38,046 bases of DNA from an uncultured Flavonifractor sp. (GCA_944385585.1 CALWXU010000007.1:1-38046); one strand, 5' to 3'; counted from the stretch's first letter, positions 14,366-22,244 are shown. Numbers and translations: made by a program. Notes: generated by a model from the letters alone, not told the origin.

Positions 14366-14716
14366 GAAAGACAACCTCCTGCTTCGATGATGACCGCAGG
14401 GCCAGACGGGGCTGCGGCCGCGCAGATCAGCCGTGAGACGGATGATTTGTTTGATGTCATTATAGCACATCTGCCAGAGAAAGCAAAATCCATGGAATTT
14501 CATTTAACTCCTGTGTTAAATAGAATGTGGACATCCTAAAGATAAGAAACTTGTGTGATCTGCAAGAGAGCGACAGAAAATATCTGCCCTAATTTGGGAT
14601 AGATCATTTTTACATGCATTTTTTCGGAATTGGATGCCCATTTTCAGATACTATGCCTATTGCTTTCCTCATGCGGCCATATTATACTAATGCCATCCAT
14701 AAAGGAGGTATGATTT
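14366..14716. other. Intergenic region holding two divergent promoters
   Basis: No gene in about 350 bases. The minus-strand promoter of the NifX-like gene is TTGCTT (14486-14481), 16 bases, TATAAT (14464-14459). The plus-strand promoter of the HPr-like gene is TTGCTT (14660-14665), 17 bases, TATACT (14683-14688). The AT-rich stretch 14500-14640 between them shows no obvious hairpin or repeat. Confidence 0.6.
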
Positions 14717-14965
14717 ATGGTTTTGCATATGAAGTTTGACTCCATCGCGGAGCTGGCCATGTTCCAGCAGCTGGCCCTCCAGGCGGATAAGCCCGTATAT
14801 ATTGCCAACGAGGACGACACCATCCGGGTGGACGCCCGTTCCTTCCTGGGGCTTTTCACGCTGGACTTTTCCAAGCCGCTGAAGGTGGTCACCGACTCCA
14901 TGTACATGATGCGCCGGCTGGAGATCCAGCAGCGCAAGCGGGAGCAGAGCGCCGAGGTGCGGTAA
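14717..14965 (+). CDS. Small HPr-like protein lacking the phosphorylated histidine
   Basis: 82 aa. The middle (IRVDARSFLGLFTLDFSKPLKVVTD, residues about 36-60) resembles the second half of HPr phosphocarriers (the KSIMGVMSL segment), including a Ser equivalent to the regulatory serine region. The N-terminal GLHARPA loop with the active His is replaced by FDSIAELAMFQQLALQADKP. Such HPr-fold proteins are common in clostridia and cannot carry PTS phosphate through His; a structural or regulatory role is likely. ATG 14717 has AAAGGAGG eight bases upstream (14701-14708). It stands alone, ending in a long inverted repeat. Confidence 0.65.
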   Translation: MVLHMKFDSIAELAMFQQLALQADKPVYIANEDDTIRVDARSFLGLFTLDFSKPLKVVTDSMYMMRRLEIQQRKREQSAEVR

Positions 14966-14976
14966 GCACAGCGCCA

Positions 14977-15023
14977 GGAACACACACAGGGGGCATCCAA
15001 TGGATGCCCCCTGTGTGTGTTCC
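14977..15023. terminator. Perfect 47-base inverted repeat (bidirectional terminator)
   Basis: A 23-base arm beginning GGAACACACACAGGGGGC and ending CATCCA is exactly complementary to the arm ending CCCCTGTGTGTGTTCC, with one central base. It lies between two convergent genes. No T tract follows on either strand, so it may act as an RNA-processing or transcription-blocking hairpin. Confidence 0.65.
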
Positions 15024-15025
15024 GC

Positions 15026-15244
15026 TCAAAAGATGTCGAGCATGGCTTGCAGCGTCCTCGCGGCCAGATAGGCGCAGCCGATCCCGCCCAGGAGCAGTGC
15101 GCCGCAGGATAGCCACCGCAGGATCAGGAACAGCCGTCTGGGGGCGGCGCCCCTCTGATACCGCCACGCCCGGACCGAAAAGTAGGCCGCGGCGATCAGC
15201 AGGCCCACCGCATAGCCGGCAAAAATCACAAGCATCAGCGCCAT
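15026..15244 (-). CDS. Small two-helix membrane protein
   Basis: 72 aa. Hydrophobic segments at about 3-22 and 42-62 flank a basic loop (RAWRYQRGAAPRRLF). ATG 15244 has AAAGGAGGGG close upstream, and the gene lies 29 bases after the amidohydrolase stop, so the two are probably co-transcribed. No family recognised. Confidence 0.65.
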   Translation of the reverse strand: MALMLVIFAGYAVGLLIAAAYFSVRAWRYQRGAAPRRLFLILRWLSCGALLLGGIGCAYLAARTLQAMLDIF

Positions 15245-15273
15245 TGTGCCCCTCCTTTCCGCAGGGCCGTCCG

Positions 15274-16431
15274 CTACTTCACCCGCCTGCCGCTGAGAAA
15301 TACCGCCCTGACCGTCCCGTTCCAGTCGAAGGGGTGGCCGTTGGTGACCACCACGTCGGCGTCCTTGCCGGGAGTGAGGGTGCCCACACTCCGGCCGATG
15401 CCGACGATCTCGGCGGCGTCCCGGGTGATGGCGGCCAGGGCGTTCTCCGGATCCATGCCCCCACGCACCGCCATGGCGGCGCACAGAGGGAGATATTGGA
15501 TGGGGGTCTCCGGGTGGTCGGTGCAGATGGCCACCTTCACCCCGGCGGCCCGGAGCTGGGCCGGGTTGGACAGGGTCTGGCCCGCCAGCTCCGGCTTGGA
15601 GCGGTCGGTGAGGCAGGGCCCGGTGATCACCGGCACCCCCTCCCGGGCCAGCAGCTGGGACACCAGATAGCCCTCGGTGCCGTGGACCACCACCGGCCTG
15701 AGGCCGAACTCCCGGCTGATGCGCACGGCGGTGGCGATGTCGTCGGCCCGGTGGGCGTGGATGTGGGCGGGCAGGGCGCCGGTGACCACCGGCGTCAGGG
15801 CCTCCAGCTTGGCGTCGTAGTCGGGCATATCCTCATCCGGGTCCTCCTCCGCCTTGGCCTGCTTGTCCTGATACTCCTGGGCCTTGGCCAGGTTCTCCCG
15901 GATGATGGCCGCCGTGGCCATGCGGGTTACCGGCGTCTCCTTCCGGTCGTTATACACCGACTTGGGATTCTCCCCCAGGGCAAACTTCATGGCGACGGGG
16001 GCCTTGACCACCATCTCGTCCACCCAGCGGCCGTCGGTCTTGAGGGCGGCGAACTGCCCGGCGATGGGGTTGGCCGAGCCGGGGCCGGTGAGCACCGTGG
16101 TCACCCCCGCCTCCCGGGCCTCCTGAAAGCCCCGGTCCAGGGGGTTCACCCCGTCAATGGCCCGCAGCTGGGGGGTGCAGGGGTCGGTGGACTCGTTGCC
16201 GTCGTCCGCCTCAAAGCCCAGGGAATCCCCGAACAGGCCCAGGTGGCAGTGGGCGTCGATGAAGCCGGGGAGGATGTGCCCCCCCTCCGCGTCCAGCACC
16301 TCGCCCTCGTACCCGGCCGGCAGGGCCTCCATGGGCCCCACGGCAGTGATCTGCCCCCCCTCAAATTGTACAAAGCCCCGTGGAATCACCGGGCCGTCCA
16401 TGGGGTGCACCACTCCGTTTTGAATGAGCAT
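15274..16431 (-). CDS. Amidohydrolase, imidazolonepropionase-like
   Basis: 385 aa. The metal-binding HxH is His61/His63 in PGFIDAHCHLGLFG. Later His residues in LPAHIHAHRADD (about 225-236) and VVVHGTEG, and the Asp of CTDHPETP, complete a typical TIM-barrel amidohydrolase site. A C-terminal beta domain (GTLTPGKDADVVVTNGHPF) is characteristic of the COG1228 group. Substrate is not predictable; relatives act on imidazolonepropionate, prolidase-type dipeptides or cyclic amides. ATG 16431 is chosen with AAGGAGAGG upstream; an in-frame TTG at 16455 is possible. The small membrane protein follows on the same strand. Confidence 0.88.
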   Translation of the reverse strand: MLIQNGVVHPMDGPVIPRGFVQFEGGQITAVGPMEALPAGYEGEVLDAEGGHILPGFIDAHCHLGLFGDSLGFEADDGNESTDPCTPQLRAIDGVNPLDRGFQEAREAGVTTVLTGPGSANPIAGQFAALKTDGRWVDEMVVKAPVAMKFALGENPKSVYNDRKETPVTRMATAAIIRENLAKAQEYQDKQAKAEEDPDEDMPDYDAKLEALTPVVTGALPAHIHAHRADDIATAVRISREFGLRPVVVHGTEGYLVSQLLAREGVPVITGPCLTDRSKPELAGQTLSNPAQLRAAGVKVAICTDHPETPIQYLPLCAAMAVRGGMDPENALAAITRDAAEIVGIGRSVGTLTPGKDADVVVTNGHPFDWNGTVRAVFLSGRRVK

Positions 16432-16464
16432 GAGCCGTTCCCTCTCCTTCGACAAAAGTTTTGT

Positions 16465-16493
16465 TTGACAATATATGGTAAATATGGTATATT
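16465..16493 (+). promoter_or_regulatory. Strong plus-strand promoter with no gene behind it
   Basis: TTGACA (16465-16470), 17 bases, TATATT (16488-16493), pointing away from the amidohydrolase into an intergenic region whose flanking genes are both on the minus strand. An intrinsic terminator with its T tract on the same strand lies about 110 bases downstream. Confidence 0.7.
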
Positions 16494-16499
16494 ACAGAT

Positions 16500-16605
16500 A
16501 CAGCTTGACCAATAGGCGAGTGTCAATCGAACGCGACCCCTGCACAATTCCATTCTTCCGCACACATCTCTGAATTGGGCGCCCCCTCGGGGGCGCCCCT
16601 TTTTT
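16500..16605 (+). ncRNA. Candidate small RNA, about 106 nt
   Basis: Defined by a consensus-like promoter (16465-16493) and a plus-strand intrinsic terminator (16577-16605). The body contains a TTGAC...GTCAA pairing (about 16505-16525) and a long single-stranded-looking middle rich in C and A. The only open frame (TTG at about 16505, 22 codons to a TGA before the terminator) has no ribosome site. It does not resemble 6S, SRP or tmRNA as I know them. Existence of the transcript is inferred. Confidence 0.5.
16577..16605 (+). terminator. Intrinsic terminator on the plus strand
   Basis: GGGCGCCCCC, loop TC, GGGGGCGCCC, then CTTTTTT. The T tract is on the plus strand only; on the minus strand (end of htrA) the hairpin is followed by AATTCAG. 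It therefore fits a plus-strand RNA better than the minus-strand protease gene. Confidence 0.85.
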
Positions 16606-16612
16606 GTATGCG

Positions 16613-17851
16613 TCATGTGTCCAGGGTGTACTGGTCTACCAGGGAGATCTCCCGCTCCAGATAGTGGCCGGAGCGCCAGATGCGCAGGGACAGGGTTCCC
16701 CCCACGCCCAGGCTGTCGCGGATCGCCTGGAGCTCCTCCATGCTGACGATGGACTGCCCGTTGGCCTCCACAATCACATCCCCGGGGAGGATGCCCTGCA
16801 TCTGGGCGTCGGACCCCTCCCGCACGCTCTCCACCGCCACACCCTGGGGACAGCCGTAGGCCTCCGCCAGAGCCTCGGTGACGGTGTAGCCGGTGATGCC
16901 GATGGTGGGCCGGTCCTCCACCTGGCCGTGGGCGATGAGGGCGTCCACCACCTCCTTCACCGTAGCGGTGGGGATGGCGAAGCCCAGGCCCTCCACCGTG
17001 CCGTCGTAGGACTCCATCTTCAGGTTGGTGATGCCCACCACCTGACCGTATGTATTGATCAGCGCGCCGCCGGAGTTGCCGGAATTCAGGGCCGCCGTGG
17101 TCTGGAGCAGGGACATGGTGTAGCCGTCCACATACACATCCCGGTTGATGGCGGAGATGATGCCGTCGGTCATGGTGCCCCGCAGCTCCTCCCCCAGGGG
17201 GTTGCCGATGGCCACCACCGCGTCCCCCACCTCCAGCAGGGTGGAATCCCCAAAAATGGCGGGGGAGAGGCCGTCGGCGTCGATCTTCAGCACCGCAAGG
17301 TCGCTGGCCGCGTCCCGTCCCACCAGCAGGGCGTTGTAAACCGTCTCATCCTGGAGCACCACCTCCACCCGGCCGCTCCCCTCAATCACATGGGAGTTGG
17401 TAATGACGTACCCGTCCGCCGACATAATCACGCCGGTGCCCAGATTCATGCCGTCGTCCAGGTAGCCCCGGATGCTGACGATGGAGCGGATGTTCTCCCG
17501 GTAGATCTCCTGGAGGGAGTGGGGGAGCCCGTCTGGGAGGGGGGAGATCGCAAGCGTGGTGCCGTCCCCGGTGGGGGCGCGCTCCACGGTGGTCTCCGCC
17601 GCAGCGGGCGCCTCCGCCTCCTCGGAGTATGGGGGGCGGAAATTGGGGCTGTCCCCGAGCAGGTCTGCCGTCTCAAGGCCGGCCCACAGGCGAAGAAGGG
17701 CCCCGGCCCCCACCAGGAGGACAGAAAAGAGCACCAGGAGCAGCACCGCCAGCGCGCCGCCTGTCCGCCGGCCGGGGCGCCGGACGGGGGGCGGGGTCCT
17801 GGGGGGAAAGGCCGGGGGCGACGTCTGCTGGTCGTAATAATAGCCGCGCAT
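16613..17851 (-). CDS. HtrA/DegP-like membrane-anchored serine protease with PDZ domain
   Basis: 412 aa. Cytoplasmic Pro/Arg-rich N-terminus (1-31), one membrane helix (32-53), a linker, then an S1C trypsin-like domain with catalytic His154 (TNSHVIEG), Asp184 (SDLAVLK) and Ser260 (LNSGNSGGAL). A PDZ domain follows at about 315-405 (GVAVESVREGSDAQMQGILPGDVIVEANG). HtrA proteases degrade or refold damaged proteins outside the membrane. It lies 37 bases after the histidine kinase gene, so it is probably controlled with this two-component system as an envelope-stress output. Confidence 0.94.
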   Translation of the reverse strand: MRGYYYDQQTSPPAFPPRTPPPVRRPGRRTGGALAVLLLVLFSVLLVGAGALLRLWAGLETADLLGDSPNFRPPYSEEAEAPAAAETTVERAPTGDGTTLAISPLPDGLPHSLQEIYRENIRSIVSIRGYLDDGMNLGTGVIMSADGYVITNSHVIEGSGRVEVVLQDETVYNALLVGRDAASDLAVLKIDADGLSPAIFGDSTLLEVGDAVVAIGNPLGEELRGTMTDGIISAINRDVYVDGYTMSLLQTTAALNSGNSGGALINTYGQVVGITNLKMESYDGTVEGLGFAIPTATVKEVVDALIAHGQVEDRPTIGITGYTVTEALAEAYGCPQGVAVESVREGSDAQMQGILPGDVIVEANGQSIVSMEELQAIRDSLGVGGTLSLRIWRSGHYLEREISLVDQYTLDT

Positions 17852-17888
17852 AGGGCCCTCCTCTGCTGCAATGAAATTCCGCCCGGCC

Positions 17889-19346
17889 TCAGGCCAGGGT
17901 CAGGGTGAACACGAACTCGGTGACGCCGTCCTGGCTGGTCACCGTAATATTTTCCTTGTGGTTGTTCAGGATGGTCTTGACGATATACAGGCCAAGGCCA
18001 ACCCCGTCCCGGTCCACGCTGCGGGACTTGTCGCTCTTGTGGAAGCGGTCGAAGATCATAGCCAGCTCGTCCGGGGGAATGGTCTGGCCGTGGTTGCGCA
18101 CCGCCACGTGGGCCTTGCCGGCCTTGGTGGTGATGGAGATGCCCATGGTGCTCCCCTCGTCGGAGAACTTGATGGCGTTGTCCAGCAGGTTGTAGCACAC
18201 CTGGGTGATGGCGTCGGGATCCCCCCACACCTCCACCGCCCCGTCGGGCAGCTGGGTGTCCACATCCAGATGGCGGGCGTTGATCTTGTTCTCCAGGCTC
18301 ACCAGCACCCGCAGCATGACCTCGGACACGTCAAACTGCTCCTGGGCGGTGATGCTCTCCGCCGACTGGAGCCGGGACAGATCCAGCATCCGCCGCACCA
18401 GCCGGGACAGCCTCCTCGTCTCGGAGGAGATGGTCTGGAGGGCCGCCCGCTCCTTGTCCGGCGGGATGGTGCCGTCCAGGATGCCGTCGGAGAAGCCGGC
18501 GATGGTGGTCATGGGGGTCTTGAGCTCGTGGGAGATGTTGGCCACGAACTCGCTGCGCTTCTCCTCGCTCTTGGCGATGGAGTCGGCCATGGCGTTGAAG
18601 GCCTCGGCCAGCTCCCCCACCTCGTCCTTCCGCTTCTCATAGCCGCGGACCCGGGCCTCGTACTCCCCGTGGCCGAACTTGCGGGTGGTCTCGGCGATCT
18701 CCTTCAGCGGGTTGGTCAGGCGCAGGGAGGTGATGGAGCTGGTGATGAAGGCGATGCACAGCACCACCACGGCGGTAAAGAAGAAGATGGAGATGAAGGC
18801 CTGCCACAGCTCGGTGATATCGGAGGTCTTGGCCGCCATATAGGCCGCCCCCATCACGATCTGCTGGCTCTGGCCGGTGAAGGCGTCGGTGGTGGTGGCG
18901 GTGATGGGGGTGCCAGCCACAAAACGCCGCTCGGCAAACATGCCGCCAAGGGAGCTCATGCCGCTGTAGCCGCCGGCCGTCATCACGGCGTCGGACACCG
19001 ACTGGGGGATCTGCCCCACCGGCTGGTCGACTTTGCCGGCGCCGCCGCTGCCGTCGGCGTAGAGGACAAGGGTGCCGTCGGCCTCTGTGATGATCACCAC
19101 CGCGCCGGAGATTTCGGCGATGTTGGCAATGTAGCTCTGGTAGACCGCGTTCTGCAGGCCGATGCCCCGGAGCTGGGCGTCCGCCGTGAAGTCCGCCACC
19201 CGGCCCACGTTGCGCTCCATGGAGTCCCGGGTGTCCTGGATGGTGTAGCGGTAGGACAGGGCGATAAAGGAGGTGCCCAGCAGGGCGAAGGAGATCAGGA
19301 TCATTCCCGCCGTCAGCAGGAACTGGCGGCTGTACAGGCTTTTCAT
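17889..19346 (-). CDS. Membrane sensor histidine kinase (HAMP, HisKA, HATPase)
   Basis: 485 aa. First membrane helix at about 9-31, extracytoplasmic sensor at 32-185, second helix at 186-208, HAMP at 209-262. The H-box FVANISHELKTPMTTIAGFSD has phospho-acceptor His273. The ATP-binding domain has its N-box (QVCYNLLDNAIKFSDEG) and a G-box (DRDGVGLGLYIVKTIL). Overlaps its response regulator by four bases (ATGA) and precedes htrA. Architecture resembles PhoR/ResE/WalK-type kinases; the signal is unknown. Confidence 0.94.
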   Translation of the reverse strand: MKSLYSRQFLLTAGMILISFALLGTSFIALSYRYTIQDTRDSMERNVGRVADFTADAQLRGIGLQNAVYQSYIANIAEISGAVVIITEADGTLVLYADGSGGAGKVDQPVGQIPQSVSDAVMTAGGYSGMSSLGGMFAERRFVAGTPITATTTDAFTGQSQQIVMGAAYMAAKTSDITELWQAFISIFFFTAVVVLCIAFITSSITSLRLTNPLKEIAETTRKFGHGEYEARVRGYEKRKDEVGELAEAFNAMADSIAKSEEKRSEFVANISHELKTPMTTIAGFSDGILDGTIPPDKERAALQTISSETRRLSRLVRRMLDLSRLQSAESITAQEQFDVSEVMLRVLVSLENKINARHLDVDTQLPDGAVEVWGDPDAITQVCYNLLDNAIKFSDEGSTMGISITTKAGKAHVAVRNHGQTIPPDELAMIFDRFHKSDKSRSVDRDGVGLGLYIVKTILNNHKENITVTSQDGVTEFVFTLTLA

Positions 19347-20038
19347 GGGTTGCTCACAACCTCGAACTTATATCCCACGCCCCACACGGTCTTAAGGCTC
19401 CACTGCTCGGAAACACCCTCCAGCTTCTCCCGCAGGCGCTTGATGTGCACGTCCACCGTCCGGGAGTCGCCGAAGTAGTCGAAGCCCCACACCTCGTCCA
19501 GCAGCTGGTTGCGGGTGAACACCCGGTTGGGGGAGGCGGCCAGGTGGTAGAGCAGCTCCAGCTCCTTGGGGGGCGTATCCACCCGCTTGCCGTCCACCAG
19601 CAGCTCGTAGGAGTCCAGGTTGATCACCAGCTTGTCGAAGGAGAGCTTCTTCTCCCCGGTGCCGTTCTCGTCCCCGCCGAAGCGGCGGAGCACCGCGTGG
19701 ATGCGGGCCAGCACCTCCTTCATCTCGAAGGGCTTGACGATGTAGTCGTCGGCGCCCCCCTCCAGGCCGGCCACCTTGTCCTGGGTCTCCCCCTTGGCGG
19801 TGAGCATGATCACCGGGGTCTTGTCGTTCTCCCGGATCTTTTTCAGCACCGACCAGCCGTCCATCACCGGCAGCATGATGTCCAGCAGCACCAGGTCGGG
19901 GTGGAAGGAGCGGAACAGCTCCACGCCCTTCCCGCCGTCGTTGGCCACCACCGTCTCAAAGCCCTCCTTCTCCAGATAGAGGTGGAGCAGCTCCGCGATG
20001 TTGGTGTCATCTTCCACAATGAGAACCTTCTTGGCCAT
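19343..20038 (-). CDS. OmpR/PhoB-family response regulator
   Basis: 231 aa from ATG 20038 (MAKKVLIVEDDTN). Receiver domain 1-120 with acidic pocket E9/D10/D11, phospho-acceptor Asp53 (LVLLDIMLP), Thr and Lys at the usual sites (VIMLTAKGE, DDYIVKPFE). Winged-helix DNA-binding domain at about 130-228 (PPKELELLYHLAASPNRVFT, DSRTVDVHIKRLREKLE). The longer frame adds 17 non-family residues. It is the first gene of the regulator/kinase/HtrA operon; a TATAAT -10 box is visible on the minus strand at 20096-20091 with a weak -35. Confidence 0.94.
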   Translation of the reverse strand: MAKKVLIVEDDTNIAELLHLYLEKEGFETVVANDGGKGVELFRSFHPDLVLLDIMLPVMDGWSVLKKIRENDKTPVIMLTAKGETQDKVAGLEGGADDYIVKPFEMKEVLARIHAVLRRFGGDENGTGEKKLSFDKLVINLDSYELLVDGKRVDTPPKELELLYHLAASPNRVFTRNQLLDEVWGFDYFGDSRTVDVHIKRLREKLEGVSEQWSLKTVWGVGYKFEVVSNP

Positions 20039-20157
20039 AGCGCACCGTCCTTTTCTGTGGGATTCCGCCGGGAATCCTTCCTGAACCAATATTATACCGT
20101 CTCCCTCAGGGGGAAGGGTGAATTTTTTGTAAATGCGGCCGGGCCACTGGGGAGCCG

Positions 20158-21327
20158 CTACGGCGCCTCAGTATAGGCCCGGTCCAGCTGGATCACCGTC
20201 TGATAGGCGGGGTCCAGGGCGGACACCGCCCGGCTCAGGCGCTGACGTACCTCCTCATCGGTGAGGCGGCACCTGTGGGGCACCACCGCGTCGAAGATCA
20301 CGTTGGTGTGGGTGGGGCCCCGCACCACCCGGAAGTCGTGGATGGTCATCTCCGGCTCCACCGCCTGGGCCAGGGCGGACACCTGTAAGCGGAGCTGGTT
20401 GACCTTCTCGTCGTCGGTGGCGATGGGGTCCATGTGTACCGTGGTCTCGATGCCGAACGTCTCCTGGATCTCCCGCTCAATGTGGTCGATGGCGTCGTGG
20501 GCGTCCAGGATGTCGGCGTCCTGGGGCACCTCCGCGTGGAAGGAGCACAGCCGCCGGCCGGGGCCGTAGTCGTGGATGATCAGGTCGTGCATCCCCACCA
20601 CCTGGGGATGGGAGAGCACCAGCTCCCGGAGCTGCTTCACCAGCTCCGGATCGGGGCTCTCCCCCAGCAGGGGGTTGATGGTGTCCTTGGCGGCCCCCCA
20701 GCCGGAGCGGAGGATGAACACCGCCACCGCCAGGCCCATCCAGCCGTCGATGTTCACGTGGGCGAAGCGGTTCACCAGGGTGCCCGCCAGCACGGCGGCG
20801 GTGGCCGCCGCGTCGGTCAGGGAATCCACTGCCGTGGCCTCCATGGCCGCCGAGCCGATCTGTCTGCCCAGGGCCCGGTTGAAGCGGCCCATCCACAGCT
20901 TGACCAGGATGGCGGCCCCCAGAATGGCGACAGACACCAGGGAGAAGTCCACTGCCTCCGGTCGGAGGATCTTCTCGATGGAGGACTTGCCCAGCTCCAC
21001 CCCCACCAGCAGGATCATCAGGCTCACAAACAGGCCGGCCAGATACTCCGCCCGGCCGTGGCCAAAGGGATGGCCGGCGTCCGCCTTCTGCCCGGCCAGC
21101 TTGAAGCCCACCAGGGTCACCACCGACGAGCCCGCGTCGGACAGGTTGTTGAAGGCGTCCGCCGTGATGGAGATGGAGCCGGTGGCCAGTCCGGCGAACA
21201 GCTTTCCCGCCGACAGCAGCAGGTTGAGCAGGATGCCTACCGCCCCGGCCAGGATGCCGTATTTCTCCCGCACCACCGGGTCGCCCACGTTGTCCCAGTC
21301 CTTGATGAACAGTCGAACCAGCCCCAT
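20158..21327 (-). CDS. Cation diffusion facilitator (CDF) metal exporter
   Basis: 389 aa. Six membrane helices in the first 215 residues with the CDF metal motifs DAFNNLSDAGSS (helix 2), HPFGHGRAEYLAG and DSLTDAAATAAV (helix 5). The C-terminal cytoplasmic domain (about 220-389) has His/Asp sites (HDLIIHDYGPG, HMDPIATDDE) and is longer than in minimal CDF proteins. The family exports Zn, Mn, Fe, Co or Cd against protons; metal not deducible. ATG 21327 has GGAGG seven bases upstream; the in-frame GTG at 21333 is too close to that site. Confidence 0.92.
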   Translation of the reverse strand: MGLVRLFIKDWDNVGDPVVREKYGILAGAVGILLNLLLSAGKLFAGLATGSISITADAFNNLSDAGSSVVTLVGFKLAGQKADAGHPFGHGRAEYLAGLFVSLMILLVGVELGKSSIEKILRPEAVDFSLVSVAILGAAILVKLWMGRFNRALGRQIGSAAMEATAVDSLTDAAATAAVLAGTLVNRFAHVNIDGWMGLAVAVFILRSGWGAAKDTINPLLGESPDPELVKQLRELVLSHPQVVGMHDLIIHDYGPGRRLCSFHAEVPQDADILDAHDAIDHIEREIQETFGIETTVHMDPIATDDEKVNQLRLQVSALAQAVEPEMTIHDFRVVRGPTHTNVIFDAVVPHRCRLTDEEVRQRLSRAVSALDPAYQTVIQLDRAYTEAP

Positions 21328-21372
21328 GAACACGCCTCCAAATCAAGGAAATCTAAAGAGAGGTTTCTTATC

Positions 21373-21401
21373 ATTATCCCATGGCGGAGGCGCTCCGTCA
21401 A
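21373..21401 (-). promoter_or_regulatory. Promoter of the CDF gene
   Basis: Minus-strand TTGACG (21401-21396), 17 bases, GATAAT (21378-21373), about 45 bases ahead of ATG 21327. Confidence 0.7.
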
Positions 21402-21455
21402 GGGGAGAACGGGCGCCGGGGGAGGTTTTTGTTTTTTCTGTAAGGAAAATTTCAG

Positions 21456-21484
21456 TTGACAAATTCACCGCAGCCCGCTATAAT
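21456..21484 (+). promoter_or_regulatory. Consensus promoter of tRNA-Leu
   Basis: TTGACA (21456-21461), 17 bases, TATAAT (21479-21484): a perfect sigma-A promoter 28 bases before the tRNA. Confidence 0.92.
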
Positions 21485-21512
21485 AATTAAGCAATCTTTT
21501 GGAGAGCGCTTT

Positions 21513-21598
21513 GCGGATGTGCTGGAACTGGTAGACTGGCTAGCTTGAGGTGCTAGTGGCCCAAGGCCGTACGGGTTCGAGTCCCGTCATCCGCACCA
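21513..21598 (+). tRNA. tRNA-Leu (anticodon GAG), CCA encoded
   Basis: 86 bases including the encoded CCA (21596-21598). The acceptor stem GCGGATG pairs with CATCCGC. The anticodon arm CTAGC-TTGAGGT-GCTAG has anticodon GAG at 21547-21549. A long class II variable arm (TGGCCCAAGGCCGT) and the T arm ACGGG-TTCGAGT-CCCGT follow. Single tRNA with its own promoter and terminator; reads CUC and CUU codons. Confidence 0.97.
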
Positions 21599-21601
21599 AA
21601 T

Positions 21602-21635
21602 AAAAAGACACGCTGAAAAGCGTGTCTTTTTATTT
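21602..21635. terminator. Intrinsic terminator of tRNA-Leu
   Basis: AAAAAGACACGCT, loop GAAA, AGCGTGTCTTTTT: symmetric A-stem-T structure, effective in both directions. Confidence 0.93.
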
Positions 21636-21636
21636 G

Positions 21637-21990
21637 GGTTCCGCCGCCCAGAGGGCGGCTCCACCCGTTTCTTTCAACTGCTCGGGCGAAGTGAATTCGC
21701 CCTGCGCCAAGGTTTTCGCCTTCAGCGAAAACGCTTGTACGGCGCAAATGCGCCGCCGGCCAGAAGGCCGGAGCTTTCGAGCCGTAAATATCCAGATTGA
21801 TCTGACATTTCATCCAAAATTCCCCCGGATACCTTGCAACCGCGAGGCTTCCGGAGGTTATTCTTTTGCCAAGGTTCCCGTTTTGTCCCTTATCGTCCTG
21901 CTTTTTTCTCCAAAACTCCGGCCGCTGCTCTGGCGGAGGCCCCGTGCGGGAGAGCCGCAGCGTGGAGGGGGAGGTGCGCAGCCGGTTGAA
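21637..21990. repeat. Non-coding region dense in short palindromes
   Basis: No convincing gene. Between 21640 and 21785 at least five small hairpins follow one another: CCGCC-CAGA-GGCGG, GGGCGAA-GTGA-TTCGCCC, TTTTCGC-CTTCA-GCGAAAA, GCGC-AAAT-GCGC and CCGGCC-AGAA-GGCCGG. The minus-strand open frame across it and the tRNA is spurious. The density suggests a REP-like or processed-RNA element. The rest of the stretch, to 21990, shows nothing obvious. Confidence 0.5.
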
Positions 21991-21994
21991 AGCC

Positions 21995-22023
21995 TTGGAT
22001 TTTTGCGGCTGGTGTGGTATAAT
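21995..22023 (+). promoter_or_regulatory. Promoter of the molybdenum cofactor operon
   Basis: TTGGAT (21995-22000), 17 bases, TATAAT (22018-22023) with an upstream TG (TGTGG before the -10). It gives a leader of about 295 bases before moeA. Confidence 0.75.
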
Positions 22024-22100
22024 TGCACCACACGCCGGGACAGGGGGGACAGACGGCGCGCCGCGCCGGCATCCGTGCTCTCCCCTGTCCGCACAATAGA

Positions 22101-22206
22101 ATCGCTCCGAGCGGGAGCGCCTGCAGGCTGCGGCTATGGCGCTTCCGCCGCGGGGACGGATACCGTCCCCGCCTGGGCCAGAGGGGAAACGCTCTGACCT
22201 TCCGTG
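22101..22206 (+). ncRNA. Moco-type riboswitch aptamer upstream of moeA
   Basis: A structured leader with features I associate with the Moco RNA motif: CTCCGAGCGGG near the 5' side, GCCTGCAGGC, CTGCGGCTATGGC, an extra hairpin GGGGACGG-ATAC-CGTCCCC (22153-22170, P3-like), and a stem capped by a GAAA-type loop (CAGAGGGGAAACGCTCTG, 22179-22196). It lies directly before a complete Mo-cofactor operon, and a second related element precedes modA. A hairpin at 22038-22090 (GGACAGGGG...CCCCTGTCC) comes first. Family assignment is from memory of the motif, not a model search. Confidence 0.7.
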
Positions 22207-22244
22207 TTTGAAAAGGGGCCGCCTTGCCGCTGGGGGAACTCTGT

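Noticed and set aside
16505..16573. 22-codon open frame inside the candidate small RNA
   Set aside because: No Shine-Dalgarno sequence and a TTG start right at the transcript 5' end; non-coding reading preferred.
21553..21813. 86-codon minus-strand open frame ending GADDGTRTRTALGH
   Set aside because: It is antisense to tRNA-Leu and its terminator; the DGTRTR ending is a well-known false protein from tRNA genes.
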